DNA from: CAZFER01 sp964517495
GTDB taxonomy: Bacteria > Hinthialibacterota > Hinthialibacteria > Hinthialibacterales > Hinthialibacteraceae
Assembly (NCBI GenBank): GCA_964517495.1
Contig: CAZFER010000021.1
Span: forward strand, 1 to 64,000
Reading direction: 5' to 3'
DNA length: 64,000 nt
Shown here: in pieces, positions 57,301 to 64,000 of the stretch
How the letters are laid out: every line of letters starts with the position of its first letter
Position numbering within the stretch: the first letter of the stretch is position 1
Program-made: the position numbers and the translations under genes
Notes under the pieces: model-generated
What the model was told of the DNA's origin: nothing
Databases searched by the model: none
What the model saw: the letters and a program-made list of their open reading frames with translations, nothing else

Positions 57301-57689
57301 TCATCCTGCTCAACAACTTGTTTAAAATGCTGCATGGCCCGGGTTGAATCACCGATCTTTTTATAAGCTAGCCCTAACGTGTAATGGGCAAACACAGGAT
57401 CCGAATCCATGGTTAATGCTTTATTCAGAATTTCGATGCTGCGTTCATTCTGATCGCCATGGTAATTGGCAATGCCAAGATTAATCACATCTGAAACCGA
57501 TTGAGGGGCAAGCGCCACCGCTTTTTGATAGGCTTGAATCGCCGGTTTAAAATCCTCCTCCTCCATATATGCCTGACCTAGCGCCCGTAATCGATTCAGT
57601 TCACTGGGAAAGGTCTGGGCAAAACAGATGTTCAACAAGAAAGAAGCTACAATAAACATGAATACAGCATACACGCATACTTTTTTCAT
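54252..57689 (-). CDS. exported TPR / FG-GAP / UnbV-type protein
   Basis: 1145 aa, ATG at 57689 behind GAGGTG, signal peptide (YAVFMFIVASFLLNICFA). Residues ~25-200 are TPR repeats (LGQAYMEEEDFKPAIQAYQK, AHYTLGLAYKKIGDSTRAMQ). Residues ~300-640 are FG-GAP/VCBS calcium-type repeats (DIDHEGDLDLIVAHPDGDAI, DIDFDGDLDLVAS). An ASPIC/UnbV domain follows (KNAIDGYGSKLLI, LGLGEREQVDVIRLTWPNG). The C-terminal ~430 residues begin with SCPFIYAWNGERFEFIADAL, a module that often follows UnbV domains. Extracellular role unknown. Confidence 0.85.
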   Translation of the reverse strand: MKKVCVYAVFMFIVASFLLNICFAQTFPSELNRLRALGQAYMEEEDFKPAIQAYQKAVALAPQSVSDVINLGIANYHGDQNERSIEILNKALTMDSDPVFAHYTLGLAYKKIGDSTRAMQHFKQVVEQDDTDPASLYNYGLSLTQLKRDQEAVPWYEKTIEHDPKHSSAYYQLLLYYSRQGNMKKAIELQKIFRDLKSKEEQRPPDAVDEGKFLGPIEFKISNEDKPRFSSDLKPKFANNNNWSDNINDALNTKNSRVLTLLAEPQIKQSTWVVQAEDGRTSLLSLSDKGSVLNKITMPQGEWRGCVSADYDNDHDLDFFLYGLKNALLLRLEMDNTFTVVGSESKDIDFEGFTKDIKLSLEKEEAYDALWADIDHEGDLDLIVAHPDGDAIYQNNGDGSFSEVSDQFEGLKLNGSKAITVSDLDNDNDLDLLRVTGNNLLEIFSNQRNLKFNKQIEHALPYKIEGDMEGKIPLPKLVCRDFDNDGYMDFTCLGMLPSSVNSQSLVWTVRDNWNLQSLDQFQVSGNLVYLASIFDANNDGYEDLFFSSSMISSNLLNFMVWNRFPLNPQKDMTSVNPNEEQRMGGLLYTFPTDIDFDGDLDLVASTFHQTVFVLENEGGNRNHWLSISVEGNKNAIDGYGSKLLIKDGLYRAKKEITSPITHLGLGEREQVDVIRLTWPNGIFQNIIHQQTDEFIDITEKPGYAGSCPFIYAWNGERFEFIADALSTGPLGLYVGGGYFPPRPEEYVRIRGDQLKSSEGIYELRIREELREITYLDRLELLSVTHPSGTEVHVNERFTIPPFPEFKLIGMSPNARPPQRMTDYHGNDVTKLISKNDNRYPRPWPPSRYEGVGELHWFEIDLNDTKNNDTVMLFMTGYVDWPNSSTARALEQNPSLDFMMPYLQVKNAQGEWQTVRECMGFPAGKLKTVPLDISTVFLTDDRRIRIVSTLQVHWDRILVDTEPILEGLETQIHPIQYADLHYGGYSEGYDLAGNGPHWYDYNHRTSNVRWDYQVGAFTRFGDVLPLLTSFDDMYVIMNHGDEVTVQFDQPAEQKEGQTTTYFLHLQGWVKDADYSTAQGITVEPLPFRGMTAYPYDEEEGYPLDEDKLQYLLKYNTRVFTDRNEAITIPHTVDTPAPKPVSRHETD

Positions 57690-57768
57690 CAATTCAGCAC
57701 CTCAATTTATAGATGATAGGATATTATCCTAAAGTAACCCCCACAAAATTTAAAGCTGGATGTGTTTG

Positions 57769-59847
57769 TTATTTCGTTTGGATATGGATTTTATCTTTTT
57801 TGTTATCGTAAGTAATGATGCAGTTGGGGACGGGTTGGTGAAACTTGTATCGGCGCTCACGCAATTTGACGATCACATCGGACATGATCATGTGTGAGCA
57901 AGTAATAACCGGGTGTTTGGTGGTATACAATTTTAAGGCTAGTTCCTGATATTCATCACTTAAATGATCAATAGCGGTTAACAATTGTTTCCTTTTTTTC
58001 TGCGCTGTGGAAACAAGTTGCTCTTGCTCATCATCCATGTCTTCTTTAGATTGTTTTTGAGCCTTTAGGAAATGATCCAAGCGTTCCAAATGTCCGGTCA
58101 ATGTCTGTTTTTTCTCGCTGATGAGCATCATGCGTTCTAAAACCACATTGTTGATTCCTACTTCAACAAAGGTTTTTGTACCGTATTCATTACCAATAAT
58201 CCGGGCTGAAATCTTATAGCCCGCGGTCGTCTTACCTCCGGTAATGCTTCCTTTGCCCGCTTGTAATACAACACACCCGGCTGCAGATACTACACTATTT
58301 AAAATCTGATTGCCAATCACCACATCATGGCCAGCTTCCACTCTGGCGTTCTGCAAAAAGGCGGAGATCACATCATTGCCAGCGACCACTTTACCCTTCC
58401 CTTTTCCAAATATTCCCTTCTTAACTTCGATATCTCTGCCTGCCGACACATTCGCCGCTTCGATGGTGCCACCCACTGTTACACTTCCCGTGGTTTTCAC
58501 TGTAAAGCCATCCAATATATTTCCATTGATGATAATATCTCCCATAAAATCGATATTCCCTGTTGAAAAATCAACATCTTTTTGAATCAACAAAACAGGT
58601 AAAACATCGAGAATATTATCGTGGGAATAATATTTGCCAGTACACCCAGCATACCATTTTTGATCGTTATCTTTTTTGGTAATATTATCACCGGCTACAA
58701 TTTCATTCTTTTCACCCCACAAGCCGGGTATTTTTTCCCCTGTAACCGTAAATCCTTCCCGTCCTTGCGTAGGAGGTATAACCGTAACCAAATGCGTATC
58801 TTTCATCACAGTAACAAAATCACGAAGGTTATAAAAATCGACCGATCCATCCTCTCGGATAGTATATCGTTCAGATGAAAGCACTGGTTTGATATGCCAC
58901 TTAATTTCACCATTGGTTCCCGTGGTTGGACCCCGCCCTTGTGCAATAACAATATCTTTTGCAGGTTGTTCTTTTTGATTCGCCATTTCAATGGCATATT
59001 GAACAACTGAAAAATCAACACCTTTCTTAATCCCCAATTTAAGCATATGAGACCTAACTTCATCAAATTCAACCTTTTTTCCTTGTCCTGACGGGGGATC
59101 GATTGATAAAAAGGCTTGCATGTGATCTTCTGATAAATGGAGAGAAAAAGAAGCATCCCGGTCGATTTTTCGCAAGGTTAAAACGCCATCCCTTAATGAA
59201 ACCATACCAGGGCATGATGCATAATATTCTCCTTGAGTATTACATAAGATATTTTCATTCGCATAAATTTTTAGGCTCTCTTCATCAGCCGGTTGAATTT
59301 CCACTCCCCGTACATTAATACCCGGAATCCCTGGCTTTCCTTTATCAAGTTTTAATATCAAGTCATTTTTTCTGACATAATACTCATTTACTGCTTGTTC
59401 TTCTTCATAATCATCACCAATCCAATAGACAATTTTGGGAGGCTGCCCTGGTTTGGGCTCCTGGCCGATGGCTATCACCACCTCAAGAAAAGTATTGGGT
59501 GATTCCCGAATGATGGAAAAAGCTTTTTGAATGTTCTTATTGATTAAGCCAGAAACAATACCTTCTTGTTTTATGCGATTAAAAATGTCATTGGCTTTCA
59601 GGTTTTCAGGGGGAGAGCTCTTTTCAGGATTATATTGAAGATAGGCTTTGGTTTCCAACTCATTTAAGAGAACATGAAAATGGTTGGTAATGCTTATATT
59701 CTTTGTAAACTCTTCTCGAGATAAGCGTGATTCGGAGTCAAGGATGGAATCATTAATATGAAGATCCTTGATTTTACCGTCTATCGTGTTCAGCAAATCT
59801 TCGAGTTTTGAATAATCATTATTGTATGCCGGTTTTTCTTTCGTCAT
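57769..59847 (-). CDS. DUF342 / FapA-family protein
   Basis: 692 aa, cytosolic. ATG at 59847 chosen; GTG at 59856 is also in frame and no strong ribosome site decides. The FapA/DUF342 core is visible as a beta-helix of short repeated turns: GREGFTVTGEKIPG, DFSTGNIDFMGDIIINGNIL, DGFTVKTTGSVTVGGTIEAA, GNDVISAFLQNARVEAGHDV and SITGGKTTAGYKISARIIGN. The N-terminal ~250 residues are a longer alpha/beta part. The C-terminus is helical/coiled. FapA proteins are tied to flagella or c-di-GMP signalling, but no flagellar gene is in the window. Confidence 0.88.
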   Translation of the reverse strand: MTKEKPAYNNDYSKLEDLLNTIDGKIKDLHINDSILDSESRLSREEFTKNISITNHFHVLLNELETKAYLQYNPEKSSPPENLKANDIFNRIKQEGIVSGLINKNIQKAFSIIRESPNTFLEVVIAIGQEPKPGQPPKIVYWIGDDYEEEQAVNEYYVRKNDLILKLDKGKPGIPGINVRGVEIQPADEESLKIYANENILCNTQGEYYASCPGMVSLRDGVLTLRKIDRDASFSLHLSEDHMQAFLSIDPPSGQGKKVEFDEVRSHMLKLGIKKGVDFSVVQYAIEMANQKEQPAKDIVIAQGRGPTTGTNGEIKWHIKPVLSSERYTIREDGSVDFYNLRDFVTVMKDTHLVTVIPPTQGREGFTVTGEKIPGLWGEKNEIVAGDNITKKDNDQKWYAGCTGKYYSHDNILDVLPVLLIQKDVDFSTGNIDFMGDIIINGNILDGFTVKTTGSVTVGGTIEAANVSAGRDIEVKKGIFGKGKGKVVAGNDVISAFLQNARVEAGHDVVIGNQILNSVVSAAGCVVLQAGKGSITGGKTTAGYKISARIIGNEYGTKTFVEVGINNVVLERMMLISEKKQTLTGHLERLDHFLKAQKQSKEDMDDEQEQLVSTAQKKRKQLLTAIDHLSDEYQELALKLYTTKHPVITCSHMIMSDVIVKLRERRYKFHQPVPNCIITYDNKKDKIHIQTK

Positions 59848-59874
59848 TTTGATCACTAGAGGGAAATTAAAATC

Positions 59875-59903
59875 AATCTATATATAATCATTCGGTCTTT
59901 CAA
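59875..59903 (-). promoter_or_regulatory. candidate promoter of the DUF342 gene
   Basis: Minus strand TTGAAA (59898-59903), 17-base spacer, TAGATT (59875-59880), 28 bases upstream of the chosen start. Spacing is ideal, sequence match moderate. Confidence 0.4.
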
Positions 59904-60101
59904 CACACTATATTAACTACAATTTCATTGTACCTTTTTTGAATCGAATTTAAAGCAAATTATCCTAAGGATTTAAGCTAACTTATTTATTTGCATTTTA
60001 TCTCTCTTTAAAGTAAATTAGAGCCGTCAATAAATACTGTATCAAAATAAAAAAAGTAATAGAATCGAATGTATATAACCATAATGAGACAAGAAGAATG
60101 A

Positions 60102-61067
60102 ATGGAGGCCCCTTCTTTTATGTCTAGTGAATCAGAAATTCGTAACCTTGAAACCCGAGCTGGTCAGAGTGTCGATTGGGATGTCGAAACTGATGAACAG
60201 GCCCTCACCATCGACGATGAAGTGCGATCGTTAATCAAGAAATCGCTCGATGAAGATAAAGGGGCCGGTGATGTTACCACCATTGCTACCATCCCTCCAA
60301 CCAGAATTGGGACAGCCAAGGTGGTGGTAAAACAAACCGGGATTATGTGTGGCACACAAATATTTGTGGAAGTGTTTCGGCTGGTTAATCCGGATGTCAA
60401 AGTTCAGTGCTGGGCCAAGGAAGGGCAAATTTTATCCTCTGGACGAACGGTTTTTACGCTGGAAGGCCCACTGGGTTCCATTTTAACCGGAGAACGGGTG
60501 GCCTTGAACTTTTTATGCACGTTATCCGGCATCTCGACCACCACCTCTGAACATGTCCGAGCCGTGCGCCACACCAAAGCAAGAATTACCGATACCCGCA
60601 AAACCACTCCACTCTTAAGGCGACTGGAAAAATACGCGGTATGTGTTGGGGGTGGAGTGAATCACCGGATGGGATTATATGACATGGTGCTCATCAAGGA
60701 TAACCATATCGATACCTGTGGTGGGATAATCAAAACCGTCAACGCTGTACGTAACCGCTGGGGTGACACATTTGCCATCGAAGTGGAAACCCGTAATCTT
60801 GAAGAGGTGAAAACGGCAATCCAAGCAAGTGTGAATCGAATCATGCTCGACAACATGGACCTCGACACCATGAGAGAAGCTGTGCGTATCATTGAAGGCA
60901 GGGCGGAAACAGAAGCCTCTGGAGGTATTAACCTCAATACCGTCTCATTCGTGGCGGAAACAGGAGTTGATTATATCTCTATCGGTGGTTTGACTCATTC
61001 AACCAAATGGCTTGATTTTTCTATGATTATTGATAAAAACCTCACAAAATCTGAAGAAGAACAATGA
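60102..61067 (+). CDS. nadC: nicotinate-nucleotide diphosphorylase (carboxylating)
   Basis: Quinolinate phosphoribosyltransferase of NAD biosynthesis: quinolinate + PRPP gives nicotinate mononucleotide, CO2 and PPi. 321 aa from this ATG; an ATG at 60120 behind GGAGG is an alternative start. Family motifs: LDEDKGAGDVTTIATIP, GERVALNFLCTLSGIST, TRKTTPLLRRLEKYAVCVGG, NHRMGLYDMVLIKDNHI, and ASGGINLNTVSFVAETGVDY. The first ~40 residues are an acidic extension beyond the usual start. No nadA or nadB nearby. Confidence 0.95.
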   Translation: MEAPSFMSSESEIRNLETRAGQSVDWDVETDEQALTIDDEVRSLIKKSLDEDKGAGDVTTIATIPPTRIGTAKVVVKQTGIMCGTQIFVEVFRLVNPDVKVQCWAKEGQILSSGRTVFTLEGPLGSILTGERVALNFLCTLSGISTTTSEHVRAVRHTKARITDTRKTTPLLRRLEKYAVCVGGGVNHRMGLYDMVLIKDNHIDTCGGIIKTVNAVRNRWGDTFAIEVETRNLEEVKTAIQASVNRIMLDNMDLDTMREAVRIIEGRAETEASGGINLNTVSFVAETGVDYISIGGLTHSTKWLDFSMIIDKNLTKSEEEQ

Positions 61068-61103
61068 ATGAATACGCATATTCGCTATAAATTGTGCCCA
61101 ACA

Positions 61104-61140
61104 AATCATGCAGGCTTCCAACTTGAAAGCCCGCATGATT
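61104..61140 (+). terminator. stable hairpin after nadC
   Basis: AATCATGCAGGCTT pairs with AAGCCCGCATGATT with a single mismatch and a 9-base loop, 37 bases after the nadC stop. No T run follows, so it may be a processing or rho-type site instead of an intrinsic terminator. Confidence 0.4.
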
Positions 61141-61188
61141 GACAAATGCGCTGATTTGCTTTTTGATGAAGATTAAAGGGGGAAAATA

Positions 61189-61572
61189 ATGGAAACACAT
61201 CTGAAACTATGCGCGGTTTTGCACATTATCATCGGCTCACTAGGAATGATAACCTTTTTCCTCGTCCTATTATTAATGGGTGGACTGAATATATTCCTTG
61301 GGATGTTTTCATCTGTACCTGATGCCTCGCTTCAAATTACCCTGGTCACGGTTGTTGGATTAATTCTAAGTGCCTATATTTTCTTAAGTTCCATTCCCGG
61401 CCTGGTCGCCGGTATCGGCCTCTTAAAACACGCCAACTGGGCGCGAATCCTAACCATCATTGTATCAATATTATATATCCCCTTTCACTTTCCCCTCGGA
61501 ACCATTTTGGGAATCTATAGCCTCTGGGTGATGTTCACGCCGGAATCGATGGAGTGGTTCCAGAAGGATTGA
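61189..61572 (+). CDS. small integral membrane protein
   Basis: 127 aa with ribosome site AAGGGGGAAA. Three or four hydrophobic segments: LHIIIGSLGMITFFLVLLLM, LVTVVGLILSAYIFLSSIPG, VAGIGLLKHANWARILTIIV and YIPFHFPLGTILGIYSLWVM. Resembles small DUF-type membrane proteins in which GxGLL followed by a WARxL line recurs. Function unknown. Confidence 0.8.
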   Translation: METHLKLCAVLHIIIGSLGMITFFLVLLLMGGLNIFLGMFSSVPDASLQITLVTVVGLILSAYIFLSSIPGLVAGIGLLKHANWARILTIIVSILYIPFHFPLGTILGIYSLWVMFTPESMEWFQKD

Positions 61573-61605
61573 GATTGCGCTTTTGAACGATTATGAGATG
61601 AGAAA

Positions 61606-61803
61606 ATGACAACACCAATTAAAAACATTTAAATTCCAACAGATAAACATCGCGCCCACATCGAGCGAGCTGTGAAAATTATATCGAAGGAGGGATGCCA
61701 GGAGATTTATATTTTCGGATCAATTGCGGCCGGTACTGCTAACGAACAATCTCACCTCGATCTTGGGATACGTCATTATCCTCTCACTGAATACACTGAA
61801 TAA
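61606..61803 (+). pseudogene. broken MNT-type nucleotidyltransferase
   Basis: Reads MTTPIKNI-stop-IPTDKHRA, then GCQEIYIFGSIAAGTANEQS and HLDLGIRHYPLTEYTE-stop. FGSxAxGxxxxxSDLDLGI is the nucleotidyltransferase (MntA-type) signature; here the first catalytic Asp is His (SHLDLGI), there is an early stop, and the C-terminal half is lost. The normal partner (HEPN-type protein) is not found. A dead gene. Confidence 0.65.
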
Positions 61804-62174
61804 AAGACCTACCAGCGGGGAGGTTCTTTGCATTCTCATTTTATTCGCACATGTATTGCACTCGTAATTCCCAGTCTCAAGACTTCAAGCACCATCGCTA
61901 AATGATCATGGGATTTATATGATATGATGCATGGGATTGGGGCATTAATAATGATAGAAACCCAAAAGAGAGATAAACATAGGCCAAACGGAATGGGAAT
62001 TGAATATATGAAATGATAAATCCCCAGTTTTGAGGTAATGGACTTTATTGCCGGAATCAGGATATCCAGGATGTGCGGATTATTTGAAATATATGGATTA
62101 CGCGGATAGGCGACCGGTCTTCTCTTATACCCTCAATCATAAATTATACTATTTATCAAGTTGATTATTTTTCC
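61804..62174. other. gene-free stretch with a CAGGAT-type repeat
   Basis: No supportable reading frame. CGGAATCAGGATATCCAGGA at 62052-62071 recurs with one change at 63270-63289, so it belongs to a short dispersed tract. The remainder is AT-rich debris between the dead nucleotidyltransferase and the HicB-like gene. Confidence 0.5.
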
Positions 62175-62399
62175 TCACATAATTGATTTCCTTTTCTTTT
62201 CTTGAATGGCATCTTCGGGTAGTCCTCTTAATATATCTGCTATTCGTTCCTCTAAAACCAGTTGAATCGCCTCGCGAAGATTATTCTTTGTTTCTTCTAT
62301 GGTCTCACCCTGCCCGTTGGCTCCTGGAACCTCGGGAGAGATCGCCCAATACCCCCCTTCGGGGGCTGGCTCTATAATTGTCGTGAATTCCGCTTTCAT
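62175..62399 (-). CDS. HicB-like antitoxin-type protein
   Basis: 74 aa with ribosome site AGGGGAAAA. MKAEFTTIIEPAPEGGYWAI then PEVPGANGQGETIEETKNNL and REAIQLVLEER are the HicB/UPF0150 partial RNase-H-like fold. The C-terminus is basic (EKKRKSIM). No HicA toxin gene adjoins it, so it is either an orphan or a solitary member of the family. Confidence 0.8.
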   Translation of the reverse strand: MKAEFTTIIEPAPEGGYWAISPEVPGANGQGETIEETKNNLREAIQLVLEERIADILRGLPEDAIQEKKRKSIM

Positions 62400-62503
62400 T
62401 TTTCCCCTTTTCTAAATGAACGAAAGAGTGGATAACCAAAGATTATTATAAGACAATTTTGGTGTACCTTTATCATTCACAACAGAATAGATTCATTAAT
62501 AAC

Positions 62504-62824
62504 TCAAAACATCCCTGACGACAGTTGCCGGGAGACCGCCATGGCTTCTTCAGCTTCGGGGATCATTCCCATTTTTTGGTAGACGCGGGAGAGGTTGGTG
62601 TAGGCCAGTGGTTCCTGGGGGCTTAGTTCGACGGCTTTTTTGGCGGCTTCCACGGCTTGATTCAGGTCATTCAATTGCTGCCAGGCCATTGAAATGGCCA
62701 TGTAGATTTCGCCATCGTTGGGATCATACTCCAACGCCTTTTCATATTCATCAATCGATTCCTGCAACTTGCCATTGCCGAATAAATCCAGTCCGTTATT
62801 GTAATGTTCTTTTTTGGATGACAT
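62504..62824 (-). CDS. TPR-repeat protein
   Basis: 106 aa, start behind GAGGTTTAC. Three TPR units: HYNNGLDLFGNGKLQESIDE, IYMAISMAWQQLNDLNQAVE and AYTNLSRVYQKMGMIPEAEE. Soluble, no signal peptide; a small adaptor-type protein. Partner unknown. Confidence 0.85.
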   Translation of the reverse strand: MSSKKEHYNNGLDLFGNGKLQESIDEYEKALEYDPNDGEIYMAISMAWQQLNDLNQAVEAAKKAVELSPQEPLAYTNLSRVYQKMGMIPEAEEAMAVSRQLSSGMF

Positions 62825-62899
62825 GTAAACCTCGCATTTTGAGTTATTTGTTATGGTTATTTTATCTTATTGTATCACAATAGAAGGGTGTTGATAACG

Positions 62900-63258
62900 T
62901 TACACCGTGGTTTTGGCGCCTTGATAGACCACCCAACTCTCGGGCAGGATGAACGTGAAGGTTGATCTTCTCCATAGGTTGAGTGGAGTTCAATCTTCCC
63001 ACCGAGTAATTGAGCTAACTCTTTGGTTATGGTAAGCCCCAGGCCGATGCCGGTGCCGTGCACAGCGTGATCACCACGGGCAAACTCTTCGAATATCTTC
63101 TCCTGATCCTCCTCCTTGATCCCCGGCCCTGAATCCAACACCGATAGGGAAACTGTACCATCATCCCGAGTTTCAGCCTTTAAACCAACATAACCTTCTT
63201 CTTCTGACTTCGCACCGGCCTTTGGCACGTATTTTTATGTTATTGAATTTGAGAGAAT
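62900..63258 (-). pseudogene. histidine-kinase ATPase-domain remnant, frameshifted
   Basis: The C-terminal HATPase part of a sensor kinase: the N-box remains as ILSNSIT-stop-KYVP, then LSVLDSGPGIKEEDQEKIFE (G1), EEFARGDHAVHGTGIGLGL (F/G2) and TITKELAQLLGGKIELHSTY. After STYGE the frame is lost; shifting by one base restores STFTFILPESWVVYQGAKTT and a stop at 62900, as expected for GEGSTFTFILP. The upstream sensor and dimerisation parts are absent. A GTG-started frame covers 62875-63228, but the gene is dead. Confidence 0.8.
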
Positions 63259-63428
63259 AACTTATTTGTCGGAATCAGGATACCCAGGATGTCAAGGATG
63301 CATTGGATTTTTTTTGTGCGGGGATTGAGGCAATCTCTGCCACCCTATTATTTTGAGTGAGGTAAGTTTTATGTTTGGATTTAAATTAAGGAACAGCGGA
63401 TGCGCCGTTCTTGATATTAGGCTAATCA

Positions 63429-63728
63429 TCATATAAGACGCTGACGCCACTTTTGGGGATCACGTGATGAATGGAATATACCATAAACTATAATCTTATC
63501 ATTGAAATACTCATAGAAAACCATATACGGAAACCTCCGAAGCAATCCACGCCGATAATTCTCATGGACAATGCAATATAATTCAGGTGTGTTAAGGATT
63601 GCATCAAAGCAATCATTTAAACTATTCAAGAATTCTTCTCCTAATCCATCCCGACAATTTTCATACCAATAATAAGCATCTGCAATATCGTATTCCGTTT
63701 CAGGCGCCAGAATTAATTCATTGGCCAT
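63429..63728 (-). CDS. RelE/ParE-family toxin
   Basis: 99 aa. ILAPETEYDIADAYYWYENC, GLGEEFLNSLNDCFDAILNT and RRGLLRRFPYMVFYEYFNDK and IIVYGIFHSSRDPQKWRQR are the typical ParE/RelE plasmid-stabilisation lines. Overlaps the 3' end of the upstream antitoxin gene by 11 bases, as in paired TA operons. Likely acts on gyrase or ribosome-bound mRNA (family knowledge). Confidence 0.9.
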   Translation of the reverse strand: MANELILAPETEYDIADAYYWYENCRDGLGEEFLNSLNDCFDAILNTPELYCIVHENYRRGLLRRFPYMVFYEYFNDKIIVYGIFHSSRDPQKWRQRLI

Positions 63729-63939
63729 TTCTTTTCCTTATCCTGCTTTTCAGCTCTTCCCAACTAAGACCAGAAGCAGGATCTTTCATCAGATTCGTTT
63801 TCCTGCGGGAAAGTTCTTCTATCTGCCATTCATGAAGAGGGATTTCTTCGGGGGAGGAAGCCAGATCGTCCCATATGTCTTGAACAAGCTGGAGTTTTTC
63901 TGATGAGGACAAATCATTTAATGATATCGAATTCTTCAT
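63718..63939 (-). CDS. putative addiction-module antitoxin component
   Basis: 73 aa; ATG at 63939 behind AGGG (a GTG just before it is also in frame). LSSSEKLQLVQDIWDDLASS and PEEIPLHEWQIEELSRRKTN match the TIGR02574-type antitoxin family that pairs with RelE/ParE toxins; GLSWEELKSRIRK at the end is typical. First gene of the toxin-antitoxin operon. Confidence 0.88.
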   Translation of the reverse strand: MKNSISLNDLSSSEKLQLVQDIWDDLASSPEEIPLHEWQIEELSRRKTNLMKDPASGLSWEELKSRIRKRNGQ

Positions 63940-64000
63940 CACAATACCCTATGACAAGTTTTAACTGTAGAATAAAATTCACTTAAATCTCTGTCAACTA

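Overview
The window looks like a chromosome piece from an uncultured, moderately AT-rich Gram-negative-type bacterium. It carries many Sec, Tat and lipoprotein signal peptides, Tat-dependent Gfo/Idh/MocA oxidoreductases, a type II secretion/pilin-like prepilin, a methyltransferase-PQQ propeller fusion, an FG-GAP/UnbV protein and dispersed palindromic repeats. This mix is typical of Planctomycetes/PVC bacteria and related candidate phyla. No ribosomal or other marker gene is present to fix the phylum, so this placement is an inference.

Layout: 0.2-3.8 kb holds an indolepyruvate oxidoreductase pair (iorA-iorB, with IorA lacking the usual C-terminal ferredoxin module) and a Tat-lipoprotein oxidoreductase. 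A tRNA-Ala(GGC) and a decayed mobile-element island follow (3.8-5.9 kb). From 6 to 16.3 kb lies a secreted carbohydrate-processing region: three minus-strand exported hydrolase-like proteins, then a Tat-exported nitrilase-family amidohydrolase and a methyltransferase/PQQ-propeller fusion on the plus strand.

The centre (16.3-33.0 kb, minus strand) is the most unusual part. It is a three-gene operon encoding a 229-aa protein made of two tandem related halves, a ~1211-aa protein and a 4073-aa giant with LysM-like segments and repeated beta-rich modules. None has a recognisable signal peptide. A perfect 12-bp hairpin separates the first gene from the second. I do not recognise a described system with this composition; it is the main candidate for a novel system here.

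From 34 to 37 kb a translationally coupled pair encodes surface-type proteins (a beta-helix-like protein and a DPGxG-repeat protein with a Thr/Pro linker). From 37 to 46 kb there is an exported lyase-like protein with a ferredoxin remnant at its 3' end, then a plus-strand operon of two paralogous exported proteins with Asp-rich EF-hand-like loops and a Tat-signal DegT-family aminotransferase. From 46 to 51 kb come a small lipoprotein, a secreted propeller-like protein sharing a bidirectional terminator with it, a prepilin-like protein, a second Tat oxidoreductase and tRNA-Arg(CCG). From 51 to 61.6 kb are housekeeping-type genes (HNH nuclease, GNAT acetyltransferase, adenosine deaminase, TPR/FG-GAP protein, DUF342/FapA protein, nadC, a membrane protein). 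The last 2.4 kb is a graveyard and toxin-antitoxin zone: a broken MNT nucleotidyltransferase, a HicB-like protein, a TPR protein, a frameshifted histidine-kinase remnant and a RelE/ParE-type pair.

Five copies of one palindromic, MITE-like repeat lie between genes, one of them at the end of a truncated HicB-like reading frame.
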